A stretch of DNA of 64,000 nt from Undaria pinnatifida (lineage: Eukaryota; Sar; Phaeophyceae; Laminariales; Alariaceae). Below the pieces are notes generated by a model. It searched no databases and had not been told where the DNA came from. It saw only the letters and a list, made by a program, of their open reading frames with translations. This document shows positions 34,971 to 47,800 of the stretch, piece after piece (the stretch's first letter is position 1; each line of letters opens with the position of its first letter). The position numbers were made by a program, and so were the translations under genes. The stretch spans positions 13,518,978 to 13,582,977 of the forward strand of contig JABAKD010000021.1 in assembly GCA_012845835.1 (NCBI GenBank), in the 5' to 3' direction.

Positions 34971-35879
34971 AATCTAGCAAATTTCGACTGTATATTTAGA
35001 TGACAGCGCCAGCAGCAGCCTGCTGCTCGAGGGCATTAACAACCTCTCGAAATATTGGACGTTAGAACATATCTGGCTGCGGTTTTGTGAGGGCTATAAC
35101 CCAGCAATATCCAAGCCTTTTCTCCACGCCTGACCAGTCCCGCCCCGTTACTGTGCGGCGATCTCCAACAAAAAATCCCTGAGTACAGCACCAAAGCGGG
35201 CGACGAAGGGGTCACAGTACGATCCTGCATGCCGTTGCCGGTGTTGGCAGATGCTTGTCTTATGACAACGTTTTCCCATCATCACGTGAGGTCGACCGTC
35301 GGTCATGAACTGTTGGTCTGTCTAAACCACTCGTACCGGCCATTTGCAACCTCTCAGTACAGCAGTGGCCACCACTGCACGGTTACAACAAGCTGCCCGT
35401 GCGGTACCCGCGGCAGCAGACCCTAACGAAATCCACCAGCATGTCTTCAATCTCTAGAGGGCTATGCGTGAAGTATCAATTACGACGAGAAGTTGGGATC
35501 GTGAAAACATAGACGACGACATGTTTATCGAATGGAGACCACATGCAGCTAAGACTGTTGCCGCATTACGCTAGAAGCGTTGCAGCCAGTCGCGTTTCCG
35601 CAGAGTTGTCGAGTATCGGTCGTAGTAGATACATCAACTTTAACGGATCTCTTGTTGCCTTGACACCCAACTATGAAGGCTGCTTTGGGTATTGATGTGG
35701 AGTGTATTTTTACCAGTTTATCGGTCGAAGGTGCAAAGGCGGTGGTCCGACCGGCGTGGCCTCGTTAGCTACGGCTTGAGAAATACAGATGGAGCAGGAA
35801 TCTACACAGTCTTTCCTTATCGACAACACGCCAGCCCACCAGGACGCCGCAAGGTTGCCCTAACGCCACTGCTAATTTT

Positions 35880-36010
35880 GTGAGCGTGATGGACTACGTT
35901 CTTTGGTTCCTCGTTGAGGACATCTGTGTCGTGTACGTGGATGATCTCGTAATACTTGTTAAACACAAAACAACTGTTGAATCGCGAGTGGGTAGTCGTG
36001 CAGCGTCTCC
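35880..36010 (+). pseudogene. Reverse transcriptase remnant (right)
   Basis: Contains MDYVLWFLVEDICVVYVDDL with the YVDD box at about 35,930-35,945. Part of the right-arm Ty3/Gypsy fossil. Confidence 0.72.
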
Positions 36011-36659
36011 AACGCCATAGTGTGTGTACGGCACAGATGTGACAAGCTGTGTTCTGCATCGTGCGTGCGCCACGACCCAGCGAGGATATAGGTGCTACTC
36101 TCTCTCCGCCGTCCCGAGGCCGGCGGCGTAATTTTCGGACTGCCCTTTATTGGATGCACACACAGCTACATACAGTAGTCATCTAAAAGAGCCAGTATCA
36201 TTCGCGATGTTATCACCCCACGAATCATACCCGATCACGTATCAAATATGTTAATGGCCAGCACATGTTTTCTCAGTTTTTCCATAACGTTGCTCGGATC
36301 CTTAGCCTGGGTTGGGGCTAGTATTAAGGTGGGGGTGACGTTGGGTCTCCGCTCTCTCACCCGATTGAATAAAAACACCAAAACACAACAAACACTTCAA
36401 ACTTCTCGATAAATATTAAATATATATGATACTTTATCTGCATTGATTTGTGGGTCAAAGCTGGTAAAGTCTTCTCCTCATAAAAACTCCACTGCGGATT
36501 GCCACGGATTCATGGCTTCCAAATTTCAGCCGGTGCACAAAGCGCGTGGCCAGCAAATCCGCTATCACATCTGAACGAGGGCAACGCCGAGTGTGGGACC
36601 GCGTGAGCGCGCGCGAAGAAGCTCGAAGAAGCGTTCGTCGTCCTATCGCATCCACGAGA

Positions 36660-37300
36660 GGGGTTTACGGTGATGGTCTGTACGCATGATTCCGATACAT
36701 ATTGGGGAGTTTTGGTGACACCAGTACCCAACGGAGATCTCAGGGCGGGGCTCGACCCTTCGGATATGATGCACACTCCGCTTGTCTCCGTCAGTAGGGC
36801 TTTAAGGAGGTCCAAGTTGCAGTGGCCCACTGTCGATGAGGAGGTTTCGCGATAGTGGAAAATCCGAAACATCTGGAATGTCTGCTTTGGGGCCGGCCAG
36901 TTGTTTCTACCGACCATCTAAGCTTCATCTTTGTTTTCGACACGCACAAAGTGGTATCGACTCCAAGCAAGGCTTCCAGTCAACGGATTCAAACCTGGGC
37001 TAACAATAGCTACCTGGGAACTTTTAGCTCTTCTATCCGCCATATTGCCTTCGCCGAAACCGTGTGGAGCGATGCCTCGTCTCGATGGATTACCCCTCCC
37101 GCGCCTGCCCGTGCTATCGCATTCAGCGCACCACTTCCAAGAGTACAAATTAATCTCTGGTTTTTTTATCCGATCGTCGTTGAACCAAGCTGGCGCGGGC
37201 TCCCCACATCTCTCCGAGACGAGAAGAGCGACCCAGAGAGAGCTCTTTTCCACAAACCGGCCCACCGCCGGCGCCAGCAAGCACCCCCCGACCGATCATG
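36660..37300 (+). pseudogene. RNase H remnant (right)
   Basis: Contains THDSDTYWGVLVTPVP, LQWPTVDEEVSR and IFVFDTHKVVS in the order expected of Ty3/Gypsy RNase H. Part of the right-arm fossil. Confidence 0.7.
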
Positions 37301-38809
37301 ATCGCGAGGAGGAGCGTATGTTCAGCAGGGTGTTGCATCGGCCCGTCGTGAGGCTACCGGACAAGATGGGTTACGTTAAGTCACATAGTCAACCACGTTA
37401 AACGAACGCAACCGATATCATGGTTAGGCATATATCCAATGCTCTCTCATGTACCAAGGTGGTATCGGCTACAGGTGGTACCAAACGCGTAGACGCCACC
37501 AGCAGCACTTTCGAGAAGAAAACATGCCAGTAATCTACAGAGGACGCGGTTTGCGAAAGCTCACGCCGTTGAATAGGATAAACGACGCCGTTGGCCGAGC
37601 GCTACTACCTAGCGTGCCGTTGCAAAATGAGCGGGGAGTTTTGCACGCCCAAACGTACGTAAGCATCCGAGGTAGAAATCGCGGTGATCAGATGCCGTGC
37701 GGTTGACGAAACGAATCGGCAAGATAGCACCATACGGATCGCGCGGCATATGAACTGAGTTTGGAGCGATGGGCGATGTAGAACGCTTCTCCACTGGACT
37801 CGTGCATTTGCTGGTGCCAACCTTGACGTGGATTACAAACCGTTGAAGTTTGTACTGAATTATGTCACAAACCTGAACGAAGCACACATATATGCCAAGA
37901 CTTAGTGACCCACGGAACATGCTGTAAAGGCTTCCCACTAAAAACGAGGTAGACCATGAAGAAGAAATATATTATTAAATATGTCACTAGCTGGGGCTGG
38001 GAACGACAGCGCACGAGATGTTTCGCAATGCAAATAATCGTTCGGAATAGGTTCGAATGGAAGACGGAATCCACGCACCAGGTCCAATGGACGAAAATCA
38101 AGACGATGGCGGGCACCACGAATAGGGATGGAACACCTCGTGACGAAAGGCCCGAGCTACGATAGCAGTGCACCACCTTGTCTCTGGGGCTTCCTCAAAT
38201 TGGGAGCTTAAGATCTCTTCAAAAAGCTGATTTGGAGTAAACCCACAGCTTCTACAAGATGAACTATTTCATGGCCTAGGTACAATGAGAGAACTACTCA
38301 AACCAAATGAGATATTTTTGACCGTTTGTGGTGAAGAATTCCCGTCATTCAGAAACAATATTATTCAGACGAAAAAAGCTATCTCCCTCGTAGCACGCCT
38401 CGAAACCTTGTGGGGCGACCAGACCCTAGGCAGACACAATATGGCACGCGAATGAGGACACGGATAAAACGTTTGTCATCATCGAAATTTGAAAGCATAG
38501 ACAAACAGACTGTACGAACGGCCATTGTCATCCAGTTACCCGCGCTACGCCACGCATCACGGGTTGCATGAATGTTGCCTTCCTGTGTTCCACCAGATAT
38601 GCGCTACGACTTACACAGGACGTTTACAGGTCCGCATTGAAGACGAATGTGGTCGTCGCGCTTAGTGCACTCGAGGTCACGCCACAAATGTTAGCGCTAG
38701 TGTGGAGAGGTTTGAGGACACTACTGGCGACGGGAACTGTGACCGAGGGGATCTCTTCCAAGTGCCATTACGGAAAGAACCATGTACAACTTGAACGATA
38801 ATCTCGCAT

Positions 38810-40922
38810 CCGCTTTATATTGATCGCAAATGAATGAAAAATATTACAGTGCTCCTCCGACTATCCCAGGTATGGAGGATATCGACAGTTCCAACATCAT
38901 TGATACGTCAAAGTCGCATAATATTTTGTGTACTGTTCCTAATTTAACACGGAGTGTTTCTTCGGTCGGAGTGCAACACGACAACAGAGTGGAGCTCGAA
39001 ATGCTTTAGGGGCAGTATGTCGTGTCCGCCTCGCGTAGAATATGAGACGGAGTAGTGTTGAAGAGCGTCTACTCCGATACAGAGGTTAGGCTACATAGGT
39101 GACTGGGTCGGCATGCACGGGATCCCTGGTTTAGCCTCACCGGGGCTTTTTTCGACGACATGCCTCTTTGGTGCGCATTTTGTCATGTAGAAGTTTATTC
39201 GCGAACAGCCATTTTCTATCCCGCGCTTGTGTTCATTTAACCAGAGGTATTTGTTTAAGGCCGCCTCCGAGACAATATTGAGCGTCCGCCGTTCAGACGT
39301 CGGGTGTTAGTTGGAAATTGACAGATGACGTGAGAGCTCCTTCCCATCCAGTATGATGACCAACAAAACCAATGGCTGGTGGTGTGGCATAGGGCGGCTC
39401 CAGTGTGTTCGATCGGTCAACTCGATTTCATATCATGTTAGTTTGGACATGAACGGTGGAAAGCAACACTAAATGCCAGTATTATTTTGGTGTCTTTGTT
39501 CCATCCTATCTTTTGAACAAACAAAATTTCACGCGTGAGCGTGACACACACAATAAGAACGGTTGTACCCACGAAGGTACGCTGCTTGTGAAGACGGTAT
39601 TAACATAAAAAATATACACCCATGAGTATTAGTTTTCTCCTCCTGGAAACAATCGCATGTTTCAACGTCATATGGCACGAACCTGCGTCGTCACCCACAT
39701 ACGCTCGTAATGAGTTGCGACTCAACAAAAGCCGCTTTCCTCTTCGTCGATCAGAAATGCCCATTTTCACACACGTCGATTGCCCCTTTTTGGCACTACA
39801 AAACCAAACATATGTGTCACAATATTACCAAAACTGAGCCCTTGTATGTCAGCGACACGTTGCGCAGAGGACGTGGCTCAGCGTGGACGCGGTGATAACC
39901 GACGTTTGGACCTGGCAGGGAGTGAAGTGACACCCACCGCATACCCAGACGCGAAATGACCACAAAACCTCCATATTGCACGGCGGCAAACTGTTGTACG
40001 TATTTCGTATATATGCATCCTTACTCTACAGCATTTCATCGTGGACCAGACAAAAACGTGGGCCCAATAAGAGCCGAAAAATACAAGAAAAAAACAACAT
40101 CGAAAGCTTTACCACACTTATGCTTAGATCTCTCCTCAAACCGTCAGCTGTGTAAGCCTATGCCTCGTGCTCGTCACTTTTGGGACATCTAGAGCGCGCC
40201 CACTACCTGATGCATTAGAGACTTTTGGCCAACATAAAATATAGTTCCCTCTTGTTGAGAGTGCGGTGTTCTCCCCGTCCCATATAGAGGTATGTCTTAT
40301 CCGAAAATTTATTGTGCTAACGTTCTACCATACGTTGACCTACATTCTCGCCTTCATGACAATGTCAACGAGAACTCAAACGAGACGGTGTTGCCGTGGG
40401 CAAAAAACACCAAGACAGACTTATACGGTATCCTTGAGGGATTTAGAATAACAGAAAGTACAGCCCGATAAAGCGTCCTGCTACATATTGCACAAGCGTA
40501 CATAACAAATCGATTTGAAAAAATAGGCAAACTTTTCCGGCGATTTGGGATTTGGGTTTGCTGCATCCAGGAAAAAAAAAAGCAAAAAAACACCATCTCT
40601 ATTATAGCACGCGTCATATATTGTCAGTGACGTGGGCGATGACGTAGAGAGGGAAGAGCCTACACGTCATAAAATCCACGGCATGATGCCAAAAAGGGGT
40701 GGAGTTTATCGGCCATTGGACGTATAGTGCCACGACAAAGTCTACCCTGTTCCGTTCCGTCTGTCGGACTACACACGTTTCCCCGCATATATGTCATTGC
40801 CGCAACCACACCTCTACGTCTTTTGGCATATCGTGTATGCCTAAAACACGGCAAACGACAAACAGTAGAGTTCTGCAAGCACTGCATACAGTGCGACATG
40901 TACATCCACGATGACAGCGACG
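38810..40922. other. Noncoding, conserved between arms
   Basis: Mirror of 17,374-19,550. No gene recognised. Confidence 0.5.
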
Positions 40923-41848
40923 TTAGGTGGACCTGTCCTGTTTCTTGGTTGCAAGGGCAAAGTCGGTGCTGAGGGCGCTTGACACGCGGTAGTCCTCGAC
41001 AGTTCCACGGATCGCCTCATACCCCTGCATAATCTTGCGTCCGTCTTTGTCCAGCACCGGGCGGGTCGTCTCACCCAGAATGCCGGTGAGCGACTCGCTG
41101 TCCAGAGACAGACCGTCCAGACCTACGTCCATCTGCCAGAACTCCAAGTCGGGGAGAACACGACCATCCCAGTCACGTTCCCCATTGCCTTGGAAGTTGG
41201 TCCCGACGTTAAGGCGCACCGTGACAGAAGAAGTGACGATCTTGAACACAGAATAGATGGACTGCACATCGGCGAGGTGGTTCTGCTCGACGTACTGCGC
41301 GCACCATTCGGGGGCGGCCATGTGGTCGAACCGTAGGATCCAGTCCTCGAAGCTTTCCTCCACGGCCAATTCGCGCTGGCCCTGCAGCATCTCGCCGTAC
41401 ATGCGAGCCCATATCTTGTCTCCTCCGAACTGCCGACACTCCACCGGTAGATTGGACGCCGACACAGCAATGCCGTCGGTAACGTATTCGTCTCTGGAGA
41501 ACCGAAGCAGATCGTCTACCTCCTCATCGTCGACCATAGCACGGAGTCCGCCGTTGGAAAGGCAGGTGGACATGTCGGAGGGGCAGCCGTCGGTGTTGAC
41601 ATCGTACGGGTTTGTCACTTCGATAACCAGCGAATGACCCTGTGACATGACGCTAAGGCCTGTGATGAGCTGGCGGTCAGGGAAATCATCGGGTAGAGGA
41701 GCGTTGACCCGGACGTTGACGTTGATGCTGTCGGTGTCATCGGAGACCATGCAGTACCAGCTGTTGTCGATGCCGGACCAATCAATCTGTTGGCCACGGA
41801 GTCCTTGCATGTGTGGGTCACCGCACAAGCTGGTCCCTGGGTCGCACG
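40923..41848 (-). other. Exon 11 (right copy): VWD/root-cap-like domain
   Basis: A 926-bp open exon equal in length to the left one, with the same CGDPH start, WYC motif and the GILGET and EDYRVSSALSTDF end signatures. In the first 80 codons or so I count about ten silent-only differences against six replacements. The sequence is far closer to its twin than the flanking introns are. Confidence 0.9.
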
Positions 41849-44800
41849 CTGCATAGTTCGGATTGCCGATAGGGCATCAGGACGGAAGACGCGAATGATG
41901 TACACGTGAAACCACGGATTAAGCGCATTTTGAAAAACAGTTGGACTGCACGCAGGGGATTCACCTGCACGCTTTGTGGACATCGATAGGTCGTCCTAAA
42001 AACACAGAGTGACATGTGCTACGATGAGAGTCTCATTGTTTGGGCCAACGTAATCACGAAATACCGAAATTATTGAGCGAGGGAGAGAGCCTCTTGTGGC
42101 TCGAACACCATATGCGTCATAGCGTTGTTTTCGTGTACAAAGAGCGTTGTCATCGGGTTGCAGTCCCATATCTATTACGTCCTGAACCTACGTTCCTGCA
42201 CATTTTAATGATCTTGCTTACATACCCAACCCGTCCCAATCCGGGTGGCCCGCGACATGCGGGTTTCGTGCGGGTCGGATCGACTTGACTCGTGACATTT
42301 CTTACGGGACAAGGTCGAATCGTCACCGGTCAAAGCATGTATACGTCGGTCCGTCCGTTCGATTGCTCTTGGCCCTCTTACACTCCCTAGCATGTCCTGT
42401 TTAATGGTTATTTCTTTCTTGCGGTACTGGTGGCAGCAGCACTTGGTAGTGCGCGCGGGATATATCAAGAAGAAACCGCAGCCCGCGCGCATGACGAAAT
42501 CAGCCACAGCCCAAGCGCTACACCACCGTGTCGACCGGACGAGCAACTCGACGAGCGAGCTAGTTTTATTTACAGTTGCCAGCGCCGGCGGAAAGCCCAG
42601 ATGAGTCGTCTCTCGGAGCAAGCCCACAACTGGGTGGTATCTGTCAACAGGGGCTGCGATTCTCGAGCACGCGTGATATGTTGCTGGTGCTTGGTGCTGC
42701 CGGAGTGCTGCTGCTGATATGCTGTGGCTGCTGTTGCTTTCACGACGACTGCTCTTGCATTTCTCGCGTTTAGTATCACTTCGAACTGGTATGGTATTTC
42801 TCGAGCCAGCAACTACCGTATCTTTTTTTTATCCATGCAGTCTCCAACCTCAGCAAGCAGCCTAGCAGTGCCGATTCCGTTACCAAGCCCACGAGTGGGA
42901 GGGTGGATCTATCCGCAAGGGCTGCGATCCGTCAGAGTCCAGGGTCGCTGCAACTGATGGCTGCTGACAGTGCAGCTGCTGCTTTGACGACGACTGTCCT
43001 CGCCTTTTTACGTTGGTCATATTTAGTAATGGTATGACCGGTGTATATATACTGTTACAACTTCCGGAGGCACGGGATTCGCGTGACACTGTATACCTTG
43101 GTACGAGTAGCTAAAGGGGCAGCCTGGTATTTGTTCCGTCGACGTGATGATATATGATCGGAGCATCGGCACGAAAGATGCAGGTAGCGGTTTGTTCTGC
43201 ATTATTTACGGATCCGCCGGTCGGACCCGCGGGGCGCCTGTACGGCAATGGCCTTCAGCAGTTATGGTAAAAAAAATCGTTTCTGCGAGCCAGGTCCGCG
43301 GCTTTGACCCGCGTCTTAGCCATGAGTGACTCGCGGGACATGGTGGCTTGGCCCGCGCGTGACCCGTATCTCAATGGTCATGACCTGACCCTACGTGCGG
43401 TATTTGAAGCATTTTGACCAGACCCGACCCCCGTCGCGATACTTTGAAACCTCTTGACAAGGTTCAACCTGACCCTTCATATTTTTATATGTAACTCGAC
43501 CCCTCCCGCGAGTTTTCAAAGGCGTTTGCCCCGACCCGCCGGTCAGGTCATGATCCGCGACAAGCCATGTTTTTGTCAGCCCTTCTCTCTTTTCTTCCGA
43601 AGCCTACATTTTGCGTTGTATTGGAAGTAAGCTATTCTACTAACACCGTAGAACCGAGAAAACGATACACGCTAATGTCAGTAGCGAAGTGTCAAAACGC
43701 TAGTATATTTAATAAACCTTACCGCTGCAGGTGTAACCGTTTGCCCCAGCCTGACACGTTAGACCAGCTGCACACGTAACCGCAGTGGCTGGTGTACATT
43801 CTGTTCGTCAGTTCGTGCAAGCAGCGTACAACAGAGGGTATGACGGGGCATAGAAATATTCATTAATAATAAAGGCTTTACGGAGTACAACGACGACAAA
43901 AGATTAAACCGTGAGCAAGCATGGGGACATCAACCGACGTTGCAAAACCGCCCAAACTTATGGATTATTTTATTACAGTATCCCGTACGTTTTTTACTTT
44001 TTTTCCACGTATGGAATATACGAAAGATGAAGCCACAAATGCCCGTTCATTTTCACGCAACGTCCCTGTTACCTCAAGTTGGTAACGACATGCCGCCGTT
44101 GACACCGGTAGACGTTATTCGTCGCCAAAGGCTGTGGATTGAGGTCGACACTTTTCATTTAGGACTCGACGCTTCTCACCGCACACGCCATTAGGGTCGG
44201 CCAGTGTATGGGTGACAGAGTCTGAAGGGTCGGCGAAGGTTCTGCGTTGGTTAAACAGAGGCACGAAACGAGTGGAAGTTGACGGGGCATATTTGAGTTG
44301 AGGTCAGACAGTCGGAAGGGATTGAGTTGTCCGTGCACGAGCCATCTCTGGGATTTACCGTGAGTGATTTCCGCCGCGGTCAGCCTCAAATCCATAATAA
44401 ACACATGAATACAAGGTCTCGAGCAAAAAATAAAAACGAGGGCAAAACAACTCCGTCACACTCGGATCCCCCGCCGATGTATACACTACTGTACTATTGC
44501 TCGTAATCTACGCCAAACCAGAGGCCGCAGCAAAATACAAAATATGGTCATCCATCCCCTATCCACATCACTTACGCGGCGGGGATGCATTGCAGGCCCG
44601 GGTTGCCAGATAGATTCCTGAACGTAGAGAAAGCGTGTATGCGTAACGACAGAGACGCGTCGGCCGAAGGTGTGGATGCGAGCACGATTAACATGTTGTG
44701 GTTTGACAAACGAAGACAAACGGTGGGCCCGGCTGTGTTGGCCATGGGCAACACCAGCGGCTGCGTTTGGCATCTTATGTGAACAAATGCATGTTGGCGT

Positions 44801-47800
44801 GTTGTTGACCTGGGTCACGTTTCAGCCGATTTGACGTCTGGGTCATCCGCAACTGATGACTGGGGAACAGAGATCACTTGGGCGAGGGCGTAAAGGCACG
44901 CAGCCACGATCTTCTTATTGCCTGCTTGTACTGTTGCCAGACAAATCCTGCTGCGAAACGATTGACAGGCACTCACAACGACCGCAAAACTCCGTTCGTC
45001 CCCACGCCATCGAATATGTCTTCAGGTAGCGTCGTCAAAGCGTTGGCATTGAGAAACCTGTCGAATTGAACAAGAGGGACAAGATCTTGTATTGGCAGCG
45101 TGGAAACACACGGTCTAGGCGTGGCCTTTGCCACAGGGTGGATCCTGCATGCTTTACTTCACTTCCATCGGACTAGAGACAAGCTCAGAATGGCTTGAAA
45201 TTCGTACGCCCACTGCACTGTCCACGTTTCCCGACCATGTTTTTTCAAGGGCAACTTATTTATGACATAGTTGTGACAATCGACGCCGTGTACGGTACAC
45301 AACGCCATGTCTAGACCACTTTTTCCCAACAACATCCGAACGTGACGCTACAAGGGTTTCCCGCGTTTCGTCTGCTTAGTGCAGGCGGCCGGCAATTCGA
45401 ACAAAGTTGAGCAGCCGTTTCAATCAACGTCCTACCTCAATGAGAGCATTTGCATGGCACAAAACCGTGTAGCGTGCGGAAGGTCGTACCTCAACTGATT
45501 GGAACTGCCTAAGTCCGCATCATGTGCTCCAAATGGATGAAAATCATCTACAAGAGCCTCGTATACAAGAAACGCGGCCGTAATGTCCCGCAGGGTTTAC
45601 GCACCCATTGGGCATAATTATATGTAACCGTCTCTCATATGCAGTTGCATTGCAGATCGATTATTGTACGGTGAGTGTTCGTTCAGGGGAGTGATCGGCC
45701 TGCTGCGGTATACGTTCACCTGTGTCATTTCATCCATCCAAAACCTCAATATTTCATGATACCATCCCGGCTTCTCGAAACTGTCAACGTGGCGCTGGTT
45801 TTGTCGGTATTTTTCTTTCCCGTTGGATTTTTGTTAGACTCATCAACCGTTTAGCCTGAAATGACTCTACAGAAGACCCGGTGGTTCGCCCACATTTAAT
45901 TGAAACGTGCTACCCATTCCACGATTCGAAGACGGTGCATTTGCAGCGAAGATCGCATGTACCCACTTTTAAGGATGGGGTCTCGTGATACTCACAGCAT
46001 GGCCATAGCTCCCAGATCATCGAAGATGCCAGATGGAAGGGTTTCCAGTTGATTGTCGCTAAGATCTCTTACGGACGTGACCGACGACAAGACGATGGGA
46101 GGGTAAACATGAAACCGTGTCAATAATCGTGTACCGGGTACCATTGATGTGGTGTCGTTGATGATGGTTCTATATCATGGGGGGGCGGTACGCCCGCAAA
46201 ACATGTTAGGTTCGTGCAAGCAGTAGTTTTCACATTTGGGTGGGTGACAATCGACTGACTTACGTAAAAGTAGAAGGCTGAAATAATAGCGGTCGCTACA
46301 CGGTCGCTACACGGATGTGAGCTTCTGAAGAGACGTGAATAGAATGCCTTCATACGTTTCTTGTTGGGTTGTGATTCGGCTGACCGCGATCGCGAGAACA
46401 GCCGGCTCGATGAAAAATGGAACCCTGACAGACCAGGCTACCGAGTATCATCTACCTTGCCTGATGTTTAGGCTGTGTTACACAGTAGATGCCCCCTGAA
46501 ACGTTTGGGCTGAAACAAAAGTACCAAGGGCCAGATAAGCCAACCGCGTATGTTGCGATGCATTCGGTTGGGACTACGCCAAGTCTGTTCCAGAGTGATC
46601 GATATTGGGTAGGAACGCACTTGGGCAGGGGGTTGCTGCCGTCTTTGGGTAACAGTTTAGCGTCTGCCACAGAAGCGATTATGGGAGTGTAACCTCCATT
46701 TGACCGATACCTTTCGGGGAGAACCTATAAGCGGGTGGGAGGGCGGGGGGATATTTCGGTAGTATCGGAAGCAAAGGCCCGGCCGTTTCAGCCTTCGCGG
46801 GGCAGCACAAGTTCTATGCCGCCGGCTTCTCGACATGCAACGCACTCTTCGACTTGAGCGCATCAAAACGTTTTGCGAGATGCCGGTGCTGCAATTCCTC
46901 GTTGCCGCGGTAGACGCTGACGACGAGGCTGTTTTTACCCCCTCTTCGTTGCTTTGACGTAAATGCATATATATATTGATTCCTGTTTATTTCTTTTCCC
47001 TGGATTCTTGGCCGTTGCAGAGGTTGGAAATGTAAGCAACAGTGCAGTTGTCGCCGTACGTTTTTGTCCGAGATTGGGCGGCGATCTGGAGAAGACAAAT
47101 GAAGATTTGAGTTTCTGATAACGTTCCGGCATCGAGCAAGCTCGAAAACGTGCTCTTAAGAAACAACAGGACGGACGTTACACCTTGAACAAAATTTTTT
47201 TGACTGCTGTAGTTCGAGCTCTTGTTCAAGGGGGTTGCGTCTCGCTCTACAACAGACAGGGAAGGTGATTGCGTTACTTGTCTGACAACGAAAGTTTGTC
47301 TTCTCTCGGCGTGCATGAAAAACATCATGTATGCAATGTTTTGAATCGAGGCGGCCACATAGCTAGATGGCCTGCCGTTCCATAACGCTCACGTTGACTC
47401 ACATGTGCATGTTCTCCGTTAGAAGACATGAACTATGACAGCGATAATTGCGGTTACGTAGCTCGACTGTCCGCGTGTAACTTTCATGATTCGGCATTTC
47501 CGGCTTTCCACGGATGGGGGGGTTGCTCCTGTATCTTTTCCCCGCCTCCTGGATGCACAGATATACTCTTTTGTTAATGGATTACACGACATGCGTGGAC
47601 TTGACGTCATGAGCACGGTTCACCGATCGCCAGCATCTATGAATTGTAGCTGCGGAATAACATTGTCTGGGAACGGCCAACATCGATATTGCGTCCGGTC
47701 AGGAGGGGTATGGTGTTTGCGCCCAAGTTGACAACTATTGCAAAAACAAACCGTTCGCGAAAAAGTGTGAGTAGATACGGCCCAAATGGTATCCATGCAT

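Larger units (their letters stand above)
35030..38810 (+). mobile_element. Fossil Ty3/Gypsy-like element, right arm
   Basis: Mirror partner of the left-arm fossil, here on the + strand: gag/pol-like stretch (35,030-35,700), reverse transcriptase (35,880-36,010), RNase H (36,660-37,300), and an unrecognised downstream stretch (37,950-38,800). Broken in many places. No terminal repeats seen by eye. It lies antisense to, and downstream of, the right LRR gene, exactly as on the left. Confidence 0.72.

Noticed and set aside
36850-37400. Frames of 120-156 codons on both strands.
   Set aside because: Only the frame with RNase H signatures is meaningful; the others are shadows of that fossil.
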